From positions 41,639 through 105,638 of the forward strand of contig CAMEJD010000003.1 of assembly GCA_945919375.1 (NCBI GenBank): DNA of 64,000 nucleotides, in the 5' to 3' direction. Shown here piece by piece: positions 49,946 through 60,294 of this stretch. The notes under the pieces are model-generated. The model saw only the letters and a program-made list of their open reading frames with translations, ran no database searches and had not been told where the DNA came from. This DNA comes from an uncultured Clostridia bacterium (GTDB lineage: Bacteria; Bacillota; Clostridia; Christensenellales; UBA1242). Positions within the stretch are counted from its first letter, which is position 1; each line of letters begins with the position of its first letter. The position numbers and the translations under genes were made by a program.

Positions 49946-49971
49946 AAACTACCAAATAAGGTAGTTTTTTT
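49946..49971 (+). terminator. Intrinsic terminator after recN
   Basis: AAACTACC-aaataa-GGTAGTTTTTTT. Confidence 0.8.
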
Positions 49972-49995
49972 ATGCCTAAAAGTAAGGAGTGCGTT

Positions 49996-51210
49996 ATGCT
50001 AAAAAAAATAGTATTAAAAATTATTGGTATTATGCTGGCAGTTTGTTTTGTTATAACTGTAAGGAATATAAATTTTGACACTATTTCTCTTTTAAACAAT
50101 AATGCACCAATAACAATATCAAATATTGATAAGATAAATACAGAACATATCTTAGGTAATTTTATAGAAACTAACTTAACTGAAGATACATGGACAACTG
50201 GTGGAGTAAAAGAGAAACGTTCATATATGGTGGTAAAACTTTTTGGGTTTATTCCTATAAAAAAAACAAAAGTTGTTTTGTGTGATGACAAAATGGTCTT
50301 TTTAGGTGGAATACCACTTGGTTTTAGTGTTACAACAAAGGGTGTTATAGTTGTTGGAACAAATATGGTAAATGGCATAGAAAAATCCGTTGAACAAGAT
50401 ACACTAAAAACAGGTGACATATTAACAAAAGTAAACAATGAAAGCATATTTAATGTAACTAATATACAAGAACAATTAAAAATCTCGAACGGCAAGGATG
50501 TTGCTGTAACATATCTTAGAGATGGAAAAGAACAAAATGGAAAAATTACACCCGTTTTTGATGCGGAATCGGGCGAGTATAAACTTGGCATATGGATACG
50601 AAATGATGCTCAAGGCATTGGGACATTGACGTTTGTAACAAAGGAAAATGATTTTGGTGCATTGGGGCACGCGATAACTGATTATGAAACAGGGGCAATT
50701 ATACCAGTTAATAATGGAAAAATTTATCAATGCTCCATGCTTGGAATAACAAAAGGTCAAAAGGGTAAGGCAGGAGAATTGCGTTGTCTTTTTGTACAAG
50801 GGTCTAATAGTAAGGGCAACATAACCAAAAATACCAATTGTGGTGTTTTTGGAGAAATAACGGATAATAGCAAAATTATTGATGAAAATAAGTGTTGTAA
50901 TATTGCCTCACGACTTGTTGTAAAACCCGGCAAGGCAAAACTTGTTAGTTCGGTTAGTGGGATAAGAGAAGAATACGATATAGAAATAATAAAAGTTTAT
51001 AATCAAAATTCGCCACACGACAAAAGCTTTGTTTTTCGTGTAAAAGATAAAAGATTGCTCAATTTAACCGGTGGAATAGTACAGGGAATGAGTGGTTCAC
51101 CTATCATTCAAGACGGCAAACTTGTGGGTGCAGTAACGCATGTTTTCTTATATGACCCAACAAAAGGTTATGGAGTTTATCTTGATTGGATGATGGAAGA
51201 AGTTGGTTAA
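49996..51210 (+). CDS. spoIVB: SpoIVB peptidase
   Basis: TKGVIVVGTNMVNG, PDZ-like region, ALGHAITDYETGAIIPVNNGKIY, catalytic QGMSGSPIIQDGKLVGAVTHVF; follows recN. Confidence 0.93.
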   Translation: MLKKIVLKIIGIMLAVCFVITVRNINFDTISLLNNNAPITISNIDKINTEHILGNFIETNLTEDTWTTGGVKEKRSYMVVKLFGFIPIKKTKVVLCDDKMVFLGGIPLGFSVTTKGVIVVGTNMVNGIEKSVEQDTLKTGDILTKVNNESIFNVTNIQEQLKISNGKDVAVTYLRDGKEQNGKITPVFDAESGEYKLGIWIRNDAQGIGTLTFVTKENDFGALGHAITDYETGAIIPVNNGKIYQCSMLGITKGQKGKAGELRCLFVQGSNSKGNITKNTNCGVFGEITDNSKIIDENKCCNIASRLVVKPGKAKLVSSVSGIREEYDIEIIKVYNQNSPHDKSFVFRVKDKRLLNLTGGIVQGMSGSPIIQDGKLVGAVTHVFLYDPTKGYGVYLDWMMEEVG

Positions 51211-51250
51211 ATAAAGTATATTTATATAATTAAACGAATAGATATATACT

Positions 51251-51874
51251 ATGAAAAAGTCAAAATTTTCATCTGCTTTTTATAATTTAAAATATTCGTT
51301 AATTGAGTTCTTTTCAAATAATAAAGCAAAAATTGTTGTATGCTGTTTGTTTTGTCTTGTCGGCATACTTACAGGAATATTTACTGCAGTTAAATTACAA
51401 TCGGCAGGCGATAATGATATCCTTGATAGTTTTAATGTAATATATAAGTTGGAAGATTTTGAAAACTTTTCCGCAAATTTTTTCGCAAGACTTCTTTCGT
51501 ATCTTTTAGTTTCTTTGTTACTTTTGGTTTTCTCGTTAAATTCTTTTTTGTCTATATTTGGATGGTGCTTGCTCGCATATCGTTCTTTTTTAATATCTTT
51601 GAATTGTGTTTCGTTTATTTTTATTTTTTCATTTAACGGAATTCTAAAGTCGGTGCTAATAATATTCCCATGTCAGCTACTTATGATAATTGCCCTTATG
51701 TTGTTTTTTTGTTACATGAGCAATATTTTTTGCAAAAACAAAAAGTATGGTTGCAATAAAGGTAGTAGTATTATTATGCCGATACTTGTTTGTAATATAA
51801 TATTAACTATTCTTAATTTAATCGAAACATTGCTGTTATTTATATTTAGAAGCAATGTAATACTTGTTATATAA
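51251..51874 (+). CDS. Multi-TM protein, possibly SpoIIM-like
   Basis: Position after spoIVB and a TM pattern compatible with SpoIIM; weak motif support. Confidence 0.45.
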   Translation: MKKSKFSSAFYNLKYSLIEFFSNNKAKIVVCCLFCLVGILTGIFTAVKLQSAGDNDILDSFNVIYKLEDFENFSANFFARLLSYLLVSLLLLVFSLNSFLSIFGWCLLAYRSFLISLNCVSFIFIFSFNGILKSVLIIFPCQLLMIIALMLFFCYMSNIFCKNKKYGCNKGSSIIMPILVCNIILTILNLIETLLLFIFRSNVILVI

Positions 51875-51912
51875 TTTGACAATAATACTAAATATATGCT
51901 AAAAATAATCGG

Positions 51913-52728
51913 GTGGTAATTATTATGAATTATGAAAGAAAAGTTGAAAGAATAGTAAACATAATAAAAAGAAAATATAATATTCAAAGCGTTGATTATG
52001 CTATTGTCGCCGGTAGTGGACTTATGGAAAGTATACCTGAACTTGAGCAAGTTCAAATCATTTCATATCAAAGTTTAGGTATGCCAAAATCTAAAGTTCC
52101 AGGACATAGCGGAAAATTTATTTTTGGGAAATATGGAGAGAAGAATGTTGTTATCGTTTCAAGATATCATTACTACGAAAGTGGAAATATGAATCTTGTT
52201 AGAATACCTTTTGAAATCATCTCAAAGTTGGGCGCTAACAAAATTGTTTTGTTAACATCTTGTGGCGGGTTAAATAAAACATTTAAGGTTGGAGATATAA
52301 TGCTTATATCCGACCATATAAATTACACTGGACAAAACCCATTGATTGCAATAACTCCTTTGGAATTTACTCCAATGGCAAATGCATATGATAAAGGTAT
52401 GTTTGACAAAATGAAGAAAATTGCTGACGAGAATGATATTGATGTAAGAGAGGGTGTCCATATACAATTCCTTGGCCCAAGTTATGAAACTAGGGCAGAA
52501 GTTGAACTTGCAAGAATGCTTGGAGCAGATACAGTTTCTATGAGCACAGTTTTTGATTGTATTATATGTAACTATCTAAAAATGAAAGTTGCAGGAATTG
52601 CAAGTGTTGTTAATGTATTTACATCAAAGCAAAACGAAGAGAAACTTAATCATCAAGAGGTTCTTGATAACGCAAAAAAATCTTGCTTGAAAATTAAAAC
52701 TATTATTGAAAACTTAATAAAAGAATAA
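51913..52728 (+). CDS. Purine nucleoside phosphorylase (PNP/MTAP family)
   Basis: YAIVAGSGLMESIPEL; HSGKFIFGKYGEKNVVI; TSCGGLNKTFKVGDIMLISDHINYTGQNPL; LGPSYETRAEVELARMLGADTVSMST. Confidence 0.93.
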   Translation: MVIIMNYERKVERIVNIIKRKYNIQSVDYAIVAGSGLMESIPELEQVQIISYQSLGMPKSKVPGHSGKFIFGKYGEKNVVIVSRYHYYESGNMNLVRIPFEIISKLGANKIVLLTSCGGLNKTFKVGDIMLISDHINYTGQNPLIAITPLEFTPMANAYDKGMFDKMKKIADENDIDVREGVHIQFLGPSYETRAEVELARMLGADTVSMSTVFDCIICNYLKMKVAGIASVVNVFTSKQNEEKLNHQEVLDNAKKSCLKIKTIIENLIKE

Positions 52729-52744
52729 AAACTTGAATTTTGAT

Positions 52745-52792
52745 AAAACTATCTTTGAATAAAGTAAACACTTTATAAAAGATAGTTTTTTA
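52745..52792 (+). terminator. Two-tier intrinsic terminator hairpin
   Basis: Outer AAAACTATCTTT/AAAGATAGTTTTT plus inner ATAAAG/CTTTAT. Confidence 0.8.
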
Positions 52793-52806
52793 AATAGGAG
52801 AGTAAT

Positions 52807-53967
52807 ATGAAAAAAACAGTGATATCAATATTTTGTGTACTATGCTTAATGTTAATATCAATATACAGTGGTATTAAAGATAGCAATGTTGTGTATGCAG
52901 AAACTAAATTTAGTGTTGATGCAAAGGCATGCTTACTTATTGATGAAAATTTTAGTAGAGTAATGTATGAACAAAATTCAACTGCAAGATTTCCAATTGC
53001 AAGTATGGTAAAACTTATGACAATACTTTTAACTTATGAAGCGTTGGATGATAATGCATTGACATTAGAAACAAAAATAACAACAACAGAGAATGCATCA
53101 AAAATGGGTGGTTCGCAAGCATTTATTGACCCATATGTAGAGTACAAGACTGAAGATTTATTAAAAAGTGTTATTATGTCATCAGCAAATGATGCAAGTG
53201 TTGCACTTGCAGAGTATATCGCAGGTAGCGAAAGCGAATTTGTTGCAAAAATGAATAAAAGGGCACAAGAACTAAAAATGGATAACACTTTATATGTAAA
53301 TTGTACAGGACTTCCTGCACCAGAACAATATTCATGTGCAAACGATTGTGCAATAATCTTAAAAGAAGTGTCAAAATATGAGCATTATCACAAAATGAGT
53401 AAAATTTGGATGGATACACTTGTTCACCCTTCGGGAAGGAAAACCGAACTTGTAAATACAAACAAACTCGTTAGGTATTACAAAGGTTGTACTGGCGGGA
53501 AAACCGGTTCAACAAATGAAGCAGGGTATTGCTTGTCGGCAATGGCAAACAAAAATGGTTTAAATTTAATTGCTGTTGTTATTGGTGCGAAAAGTGGACA
53601 AGAAAGGTTTAAGCAAACAACAAATCTATTTAATTATGGTTTTGCAAATTTTGACAACAAAACAATTGTTAATATAAGTGAACCCGTTTTAGCAAATCAA
53701 GAGGTTTCAAAAGGTAAAGTAAAGACTATTGATTTATATGCTTGTGAAAGTTATAATATGATAACGAAGAAAGGCGAGAGCAATGATTATGAAATTTCAT
53801 ATGACATTAAAAAACTTGTTGCACCAATAAAAGGTGGTGACAAAGTTGGAACGCTTATTGTTTCAAAGCAAGGAAAAGTATTAAAAGAAATAGATGTTAT
53901 TGCAAAACAGGATGTGAAACAAATAACAATTGCCGACTCAATCCATAAAATTGCAAATGCTTGGTAA
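52807..53967 (+). CDS. D-alanyl-D-alanine carboxypeptidase (DacF-like)
   Basis: Signal peptide; SxxK ASMVKL, SAN, KTG GGKTGSTNEAGYC. Confidence 0.92.
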   Translation: MKKTVISIFCVLCLMLISIYSGIKDSNVVYAETKFSVDAKACLLIDENFSRVMYEQNSTARFPIASMVKLMTILLTYEALDDNALTLETKITTTENASKMGGSQAFIDPYVEYKTEDLLKSVIMSSANDASVALAEYIAGSESEFVAKMNKRAQELKMDNTLYVNCTGLPAPEQYSCANDCAIILKEVSKYEHYHKMSKIWMDTLVHPSGRKTELVNTNKLVRYYKGCTGGKTGSTNEAGYCLSAMANKNGLNLIAVVIGAKSGQERFKQTTNLFNYGFANFDNKTIVNISEPVLANQEVSKGKVKTIDLYACESYNMITKKGESNDYEISYDIKKLVAPIKGGDKVGTLIVSKQGKVLKEIDVIAKQDVKQITIADSIHKIANAW

Positions 53968-53983
53968 ATAATTTAATTATTTG

Positions 53984-54019
53984 ACTGCAAATTGAGAAAA
54001 TTAATTTGCAGTTTTTTTA
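53984..54019 (+). terminator. Intrinsic terminator
   Basis: ACTGCAAATT...AATTTGCAGTTTTTTT. Confidence 0.85.
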
Positions 54020-54030
54020 TTTTATTGTTC

Positions 54031-54059
54031 TTGCAAAACTTATTGCTGTATAGTATAAT
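54031..54059 (+). promoter_or_regulatory. Promoter TTGCAA-17-TATAAT, ATG 9 nt downstream of the -10 end (likely leaderless)
   Basis: -35 54031-54036, -10 54054-54059, ATG 54069, no room for an SD. Confidence 0.75.
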
Positions 54060-54068
54060 GAATATACT

Positions 54069-54734
54069 ATGTTATATCAAATAATAGGCTCAGGATTATC
54101 ATTTTTAGAGATATTGGCACTAATGCTAGGCTATATGCTAGCATTACTATTTTCATTTTCTCTTCATGAATTTGCACATGCATTCACATCAATAAAATTT
54201 GGAGACCCAACTCCACGACTTATGGGAAGATTGACGCTTAATCCGTTAAAGCATATTGACCCAGTTGGATTTTTATGCTTGATTTTTTTCGGCTTTGGTT
54301 GGGCAAAACCTGTTGCAATCAATCCAATATTTTACAAGCACTATAAACGTGATATGAGTATTGTGTCACTTGCAGGGGTATTTATGAATTTGATCCTTGC
54401 CTTTGTTTTTAGCGGTGTTTGGTTTTTTGTTGGAAGCAAAATAATTGCACAAACAAATATGTTTATGGTTTTTTTAAAGTATTTCTTGTACTTTATGTTA
54501 TCTCTCAATTTATCATTATTTGTGTTCAACCTTATACCAATATATCCACTTGATGGCTTTAATTTTTTAAAGGCAATTACACCAGCAGGAAACAAATTTA
54601 TTACATTTTTGCAAAAGTATGGGACAATAATTTTGTTTGTTATACTTGTAACTCCACTTTTTGATATTGCTTACAATTATGTCGTAAATGGTCTTATATG
54701 GGTATTTAACAGTTTTTGGGGGTTATTTTTATGA
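54069..54734 (+). CDS. M50-family site-2 protease (YwhC-like)
   Basis: FSLHEFAHAFTSIKFGDPTPRLMGRLTLNPLKHIDPVGFL; NLIPIYPLDGF. Confidence 0.9.
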   Translation: MLYQIIGSGLSFLEILALMLGYMLALLFSFSLHEFAHAFTSIKFGDPTPRLMGRLTLNPLKHIDPVGFLCLIFFGFGWAKPVAINPIFYKHYKRDMSIVSLAGVFMNLILAFVFSGVWFFVGSKIIAQTNMFMVFLKYFLYFMLSLNLSLFVFNLIPIYPLDGFNFLKAITPAGNKFITFLQKYGTIILFVILVTPLFDIAYNYVVNGLIWVFNSFWGLFL

Positions 54735-55540
54735 TAGAAGAAGAACAAGTAGATTTAATGGAAGAAGAAAATCCTCAAAACGTTTATAACGTGAAACTAG
54801 AAAATTTTGAAGGACCTCTTGATTTATTACTAAAAATAATTAAAGATAATAAAATGGATATTGAAACAGTTAAACTTGCGGATTTAACAGAACAATATCT
54901 TGAATATTTGAAAACATTTGAAAAACTTGATATGGAAAATGCTAGTGAATTTATTGAAATAGCGGCGCAACTAATTGAAATAAAATCAAGGACATTACTT
55001 CCACCTGATGAAGAAGAAACTCAAGATGAGGACAACCCAGAAGTAAATCTTTTGGCAAGACTTAAGGAATTGAAGTTATTTCGTGAAGCAAGTGAAAAAT
55101 TGGCAGATGTTGAAGACCTTGATAAACTTTATAAAAAACCTGATAAGATGGCAGGTAATGTTAGAATAAAGTTGAAAGATATGACACTTGATAGTATGCT
55201 TGATGCCTTTGCTATTATGATGGCACAAGCGCCAAAAAAGGAAATTCAAGAAGAACCAAAACAAATCGCAAAAGATAGATTCACCGTTGCGGAAAAATTT
55301 ATTGAAATCAAAAATGTTGTAAGAGAAAAAAAGATGATAAAATTTTCAAGTCTTTTTGATATTGACTTTACCAAGAGTGAACTGATTAACACTTTTCTTG
55401 CGTTGCTTGAATTATTAAAAAGACAATTTGTAAAAGCACAACAAAGTGATATATTTGGAGAAATTGATATAATTTCAAATGAAGAGAACGAAGATAAGGA
55501 GGCAGAAGATATAAATGAACAACTTGAAGGAAATTATTAA
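54731..55540 (+). CDS. scpA: Segregation and condensation protein A
   Basis: VKLENFEGPLDLLLKIIKDNKMDIETVKLADLTEQYLEYL. Confidence 0.95.
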   Translation: MIEEEQVDLMEEENPQNVYNVKLENFEGPLDLLLKIIKDNKMDIETVKLADLTEQYLEYLKTFEKLDMENASEFIEIAAQLIEIKSRTLLPPDEEETQDEDNPEVNLLARLKELKLFREASEKLADVEDLDKLYKKPDKMAGNVRIKLKDMTLDSMLDAFAIMMAQAPKKEIQEEPKQIAKDRFTVAEKFIEIKNVVREKKMIKFSSLFDIDFTKSELINTFLALLELLKRQFVKAQQSDIFGEIDIISNEENEDKEAEDINEQLEGNY

Positions 55541-56264
55541 AGCAACATTGTTTATTTCTGGAGAAGGTGTTGCAACCGAAGATATTATGAGCAAACTTGA
55601 AGTTGACAAAAAGACCTTTAATAAAGCATTAGATGAATTAAAACAAGAACTTAGTGGAGATAGTGGAATACACTTAATAGAATATAAAGACAAAATTCAA
55701 CTATGTTCAAACCCAAATTATGCAGAGCAAATTTCTGTTGTTTTGAACCCAATAAGAGAAAAAGCCTTAACAAAAGCGGCACTAGAAACCGTTGCAATCA
55801 TTGCATACAAGCAACCTATAACAAAGCTTGAAATTGAAGAAATAAGAAAAATCAATTCAGCGGACTATGCAATTCAAGTACTACTTGATAACAAAATGAT
55901 TCAAATTGTTGGAAGAAAGGATGCAGTTGGAAAGCCATATATGTTTGGAACAACTGATGAGTTTTTGAAACGCTTTAATCTTAAAGATTTAAGTGAATTG
56001 CCAGATTATGAAGAATTACTAGAAAGAATTAATGTTATACGAAGTGAAACATATGATAATCAACTTTCAAGTGACGGACTTTATCGTGACTATGAAGTTC
56101 CTGATGAAGAAGAAATTCCTGAATTTTTAAAGAATGAAAAGGATGTAAAACAAATTAAAGCGGAAGATAAAGAAATGTTGGATAGAGTAGATGAAGTTTT
56201 GAAAGCGAACAATATCCAAAAGATGGATTTTACCCAAAAAGACAATACTGATGATGTTGTTTAA
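55515..56264 (+). CDS. scpB: Segregation and condensation protein B
   Basis: IIKATLFISGEGVATEDIM; ALTKAALETVAIIAYKQPITKLEIEEIRKINSADYAIQVLLD. Confidence 0.95.
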   Translation: MNNLKEIIKATLFISGEGVATEDIMSKLEVDKKTFNKALDELKQELSGDSGIHLIEYKDKIQLCSNPNYAEQISVVLNPIREKALTKAALETVAIIAYKQPITKLEIEEIRKINSADYAIQVLLDNKMIQIVGRKDAVGKPYMFGTTDEFLKRFNLKDLSELPDYEELLERINVIRSETYDNQLSSDGLYRDYEVPDEEEIPEFLKNEKDVKQIKAEDKEMLDRVDEVLKANNIQKMDFTQKDNTDDVV

Positions 56265-56874
56265 CTTGTATAAAATAAATGAAAAAACAAATAATAGTGA
56301 TATGGAAAGTTTATATCTAACCATACCGCTATTTTTTATTATAATTCTTCTTATACCAATACAAACTCAAATAGATATAAAAGTTGATGGTAATAACAAA
56401 AAAATTTCAATGGAATTATGTGTTTGTAAGATAAAAATAGTTACCATAAAAATGTTATATAAAAATAACAGAATATTGCTGTATATAAACAAAAAACAAC
56501 AAGACATAAACATTGAATTATCTCAAAAACAAGTGTTGTTTATTGACCAATTTATAAGTAATATAAAAGATAAAATCCAAATTAGCTTTTTTGATATAAA
56601 TGCAAAAATTGGAATAAGATATGATGCATATCAAACAGCAATGCTATGTGGAACATTAAATTCCTTAATCAAAATGCTGTTTGCCTTTTTAAAGACAAGG
56701 AAGCCAACTTCGTCTTTTTGTAGTACTGTTATTCCGATATACAATAAAGATAAATTTTTAATAAAATCAAAAATATGTGCAAAAATAAGTATGAGCGAAC
56801 TATTTTATAGCATTATTGTTTCATTATTAAGTGTTAGAAGGAGAATGTATGAAAGAAATAAAGAACAATCCTAA
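56251..56874 (+). CDS. DUF2953-like protein (YtfI position)
   Basis: Immediately upstream of the YtfJ gene; N-terminal TM and IQTQIDIKVDGNNKKISMELCVCKIKI. Confidence 0.6.
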   Translation: MMLFNLYKINEKTNNSDMESLYLTIPLFFIIILLIPIQTQIDIKVDGNNKKISMELCVCKIKIVTIKMLYKNNRILLYINKKQQDINIELSQKQVLFIDQFISNIKDKIQISFFDINAKIGIRYDAYQTAMLCGTLNSLIKMLFAFLKTRKPTSSFCSTVIPIYNKDKFLIKSKICAKISMSELFYSIIVSLLSVRRRMYERNKEQS

Positions 56875-57235
56875 TTTTTTGGAAGATTTTATTTGTATGA
56901 CAATATCAAAGGTTGAAGATTTGTTAAAAACAAATACCATTATTGGCGACCCAATTATAACTCCAAGTGGGAATATTATTATACCAATAAATAAAGTGTC
57001 AGTTGGTTATGTTGTAGGTGGTGGAGAATATAATTCAGCAAATAAAAAATTACCGTTTCCTACTTGTGGTGGAAGTGGTGGTGGAGCAAGTATAACACCT
57101 GTTGGATTTATTGTTGAAATGAATGATGATATAAAGTTTGTTGGAATAGAAAACAAGACTGCATATCAAACTATTATAAATTTTTTAAATACTATTATGT
57201 CAAAAATAAGGGTTAAAAATGAAAAAGAAGAATAG
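56849..57235 (+). CDS. Sporulation protein YtfJ (GerW)
   Basis: TNTIIGDPIITPSGNIIIPINKVSVGYVVGGGEY...GGSGGGASITPVGFIV. Confidence 0.95.
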   Translation: MKEIKNNPNFLEDFICMTISKVEDLLKTNTIIGDPIITPSGNIIIPINKVSVGYVVGGGEYNSANKKLPFPTCGGSGGGASITPVGFIVEMNDDIKFVGIENKTAYQTIINFLNTIMSKIRVKNEKEE

Positions 57236-58367
57236 AATAGTAATATTTGTTAATATTTGTTTACTACTAATAACAACAATATATTGTGGTATTATGGTAA
57301 ATAATAATACAACAAATAGTACAGTATTTGCAAGTGATACTTCAAAAGCAATGTGTGTTATTGAAAAAAATTCCAAAAGGATTTTGCTTTCAAAAAATGA
57401 AAATCAAAAACTGGCGAATGCAAGCACAACCAAAATTGTAACATTTTTTACTGTGTTAAAAAATTGTGACAACTTTGATGAAAAAGTAAAAATTGATGAT
57501 AGAGCAATAGGTATTAGAGGAACATCTATATATTTAAAAAAGGATGAGTGCCTTACGGTTAAAGAACTTTTATATGGTATGATGTTAGTTTCTGGAAATG
57601 ATGCGGCAACTGCACTTGCATTGCATATATCAAATTCGATAGATGATTTTGCTGTACTTATGACAAAAGAAGCTCACAAGATTGGAGCAAAAAATTCTAA
57701 TTTTAAAAATCCACATGGTCTTGATGAAGATGGACACTATACAACAGCATATGATTTGGCGCTTATTACAAGCGAGTGTTATAAATATCCTATTTTTGAA
57801 GAAATTGTTACAACAAAAAATACAAGGATTTCAAATACAGATAATGGATATAGATATTTAAAGAATAAAAATAAACTACTTTGGACACTTGAAGGCGCGA
57901 ATGGGGTTAAGACTGGCTTTACAAATAATGCGGGAAGATGCTTGGTTAGTAGCGCAAAACGTGATAATATGCAACTAATTTGCGTTGTCCTAAACTGTGG
58001 ACCTATGTTTGAAGAAAGTGCAATACACCTAAACGATTGTTTCTTAAAATATAAGATGGTAAAACTTTTATCAGAATATTCTTATATTAAAAATGTGCCA
58101 GTAGAAAATTCTAAATGCCTAGATGTTAAAGTATTTACAAAACATAGTTTTTGCTATCCATTAACATTAGAAGAAGAGCAGTTAATCAAAACTGAAATTG
58201 ATTTACCCAATACCCTTGTGGCGCCGTTAAAAAAGGAACAAATAGTTGGCGAACTTAAAATTTATTTGGATAAACACTTGCTATTTTGTGAAAAAATATA
58301 TACTATGGAAGAGATAAAATCTAATAGGATAGGAGATATTATAAAATCTATAATCTCCAAATGGTAA
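57219..58367 (+). CDS. D-alanyl-D-alanine carboxypeptidase (second, DacB-like)
   Basis: ANASTTKIVTFF SxxK; SGNDAATALA; GVKTGFTNNAGRCLVSSA. Confidence 0.9.
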   Translation: MKKKNRIVIFVNICLLLITTIYCGIMVNNNTTNSTVFASDTSKAMCVIEKNSKRILLSKNENQKLANASTTKIVTFFTVLKNCDNFDEKVKIDDRAIGIRGTSIYLKKDECLTVKELLYGMMLVSGNDAATALALHISNSIDDFAVLMTKEAHKIGAKNSNFKNPHGLDEDGHYTTAYDLALITSECYKYPIFEEIVTTKNTRISNTDNGYRYLKNKNKLLWTLEGANGVKTGFTNNAGRCLVSSAKRDNMQLICVVLNCGPMFEESAIHLNDCFLKYKMVKLLSEYSYIKNVPVENSKCLDVKVFTKHSFCYPLTLEEEQLIKTEIDLPNTLVAPLKKEQIVGELKIYLDKHLLFCEKIYTMEEIKSNRIGDIIKSIISKW

Positions 58368-58371
58368 ACAA

Positions 58372-59076
58372 ATGAGAATAAATAAATATTTGGCACTCTG
58401 CGGAGTTGCATCAAGAAGAAAAAGTGAAGAATATATAAAAGATGGAAAGGTTAGTGTTAATGGGAAAATACTAACCGATTTATCTTATAAGGTAAACATA
58501 AAGAGTGATACCATTTGTCTTAATGGCGAAAAATTATCTTTGCCACAAAATTATGTTTATTACAAGTTAAACAAACCAAAAGGTTATATGTGCACAGCAA
58601 GTGACGATAGAAATAGAAAAACCATATATGACCTTGTAAAAAGCCCGGTAAGATTATTCTCAATAGGGCGTCTTGACTATGATACTGAAGGTTTAATCAT
58701 TCTTACAAATGACGGAGATATTGCACAAAAGATTAGTCATCCATCTCACGAGACAGAAAAGGAATATATTGTAAAAATCGAAGGCTTAATCAAGGAAAGT
58801 GAACTTGCAGTTCTTCGAGCCGGTGTTATTGAAAATGGTGTAAGAATGCCATCGGCAAAGGTTGAAATGCTAGATATAAAAGATGGAAATTCAAGAGTTA
58901 GCGTAACAATTCATGAAGGTCAAAATAGACAAATTAGAAGAATGTTTGATTGTATTGGTAAAACTATTATAATGCTAAAAAGAGTACGAATTGGAAATAT
59001 TAAACTTGGTGGACTTAAGCGTGGAGAGTATAAACCATTAAATCAATACGAACTTCTTGACTTGTTGGGAGAATAA
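58372..59076 (+). CDS. rluB: Ribosomal pseudouridine synthase (RluB/RsuA family)
   Basis: MRINKYLALCGVASRRKSEEYI S4 domain; GRLDYDTEGLIILTNDG. Confidence 0.93.
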   Translation: MRINKYLALCGVASRRKSEEYIKDGKVSVNGKILTDLSYKVNIKSDTICLNGEKLSLPQNYVYYKLNKPKGYMCTASDDRNRKTIYDLVKSPVRLFSIGRLDYDTEGLIILTNDGDIAQKISHPSHETEKEYIVKIEGLIKESELAVLRAGVIENGVRMPSAKVEMLDIKDGNSRVSVTIHEGQNRQIRRMFDCIGKTIIMLKRVRIGNIKLGGLKRGEYKPLNQYELLDLLGE

Positions 59077-59077
59077 T

Positions 59078-60292
59078 ATGGATATAATTGTTATTGGTGG
59101 TGGAGCAAGTGGGCTTTTTGTTAGTGGTGGATGTGCTAAAAAGGGTTACAATGTTACATTGATTGAAAAAAATGAAAAGCTTGGAAAAAAGTTATATATT
59201 ACGGGAAAAGGAAGGTGCAATATAACAAATTGTTGCTCAAATGATGAATACTTTTTAAATGTACCAACAAACTCTCAATTTTTGTATAGTTGCATAAGTT
59301 CATTTACCCCATATGATACTATACAATTCTTTGAGAACCAAGGTCTAAAACTTAAAGTTGAAAGGGGAAACAGAGTGTTCCCAGAAAGCGACAAATCAAG
59401 TGACATCATAAAGGTTTTACAATCTTACTGTTTACGCAATGGTGTCAATATCAAACTTAATGAAGAAGTGGTTGATTGTTATAAAAATAGTCAAACATCA
59501 AAATTTGTTGTAGTAACAACAAAAGGTAAGTATGAGTGTAATAAACTTATTATATGCACAGGTGGAAAATCCTACAGTGCAACAGGTAGCAATGGCTTTG
59601 GTTACAAGGTTGCAAAAAAGTTTGGTCATACAATTATAGAGCCAGTACCAGCACTTTGTCCTATAAAATTAAAAGACAAATGGGTAAAAAATATTGAGGG
59701 ACTATCTTTAAAAAATGTAAAACTTTCTGCTTTTAGCAACAACAAACTAATCAAATCAGAATTTGGGGAAATGTTATTTACATCGAATGGTATAAGTGGA
59801 CCTATTGTTTTGACAATATCTAGTTATATAAATAGGTTGAAAAATGTAAGTCTTGTTTTAGATTTTAAACCTGCACTAACATATGAAACATTAGAAAATC
59901 GAATACTAAGAGAATTTGAAGAGAATAAAAATAGCCAAATCAATACTGTCATAAGAAGCCTGTTACCCAAAAATTTGGTTGCAATATTCCTAGATTATAT
60001 CAAATTACCTGAAAATACAAAGGTTAACAGTATCACAGTTGAACAAAGAAAATCAATAATAAATAGTTTGAAAGAATTTAAACTTAATTTTAATGGATTA
60101 TATGATATAGATTATGCTATAATTACAAGTGGTGGAGTAAACACAAAGGAAATTAACCCAAAAACTATGGAAAGCAAACTTGTAAGTAATTTATACTTTG
60201 CTGGCGAAGTTATTGATGTTGATGCTCTAACTGGTGGGTTTAATTTGCAAATTGCTCTATCAACAGCAAATAGTATTGTAAAGGAGATGTAA
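59078..60292 (+). CDS. NAD(P)/FAD-dependent oxidoreductase (YhiN/HI0933 family)
   Basis: IIVIGGGASGLFVSGGCAKKGYNVTLIEKNEKLGKKLYITGKGRCNITN; C-terminal LTGGFNLQIALSTA. Confidence 0.93.
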   Translation: MDIIVIGGGASGLFVSGGCAKKGYNVTLIEKNEKLGKKLYITGKGRCNITNCCSNDEYFLNVPTNSQFLYSCISSFTPYDTIQFFENQGLKLKVERGNRVFPESDKSSDIIKVLQSYCLRNGVNIKLNEEVVDCYKNSQTSKFVVVTTKGKYECNKLIICTGGKSYSATGSNGFGYKVAKKFGHTIIEPVPALCPIKLKDKWVKNIEGLSLKNVKLSAFSNNKLIKSEFGEMLFTSNGISGPIVLTISSYINRLKNVSLVLDFKPALTYETLENRILREFEENKNSQINTVIRSLLPKNLVAIFLDYIKLPENTKVNSITVEQRKSIINSLKEFKLNFNGLYDIDYAIITSGGVNTKEINPKTMESKLVSNLYFAGEVIDVDALTGGFNLQIALSTANSIVKEM

Positions 60293-60294
60293 TT

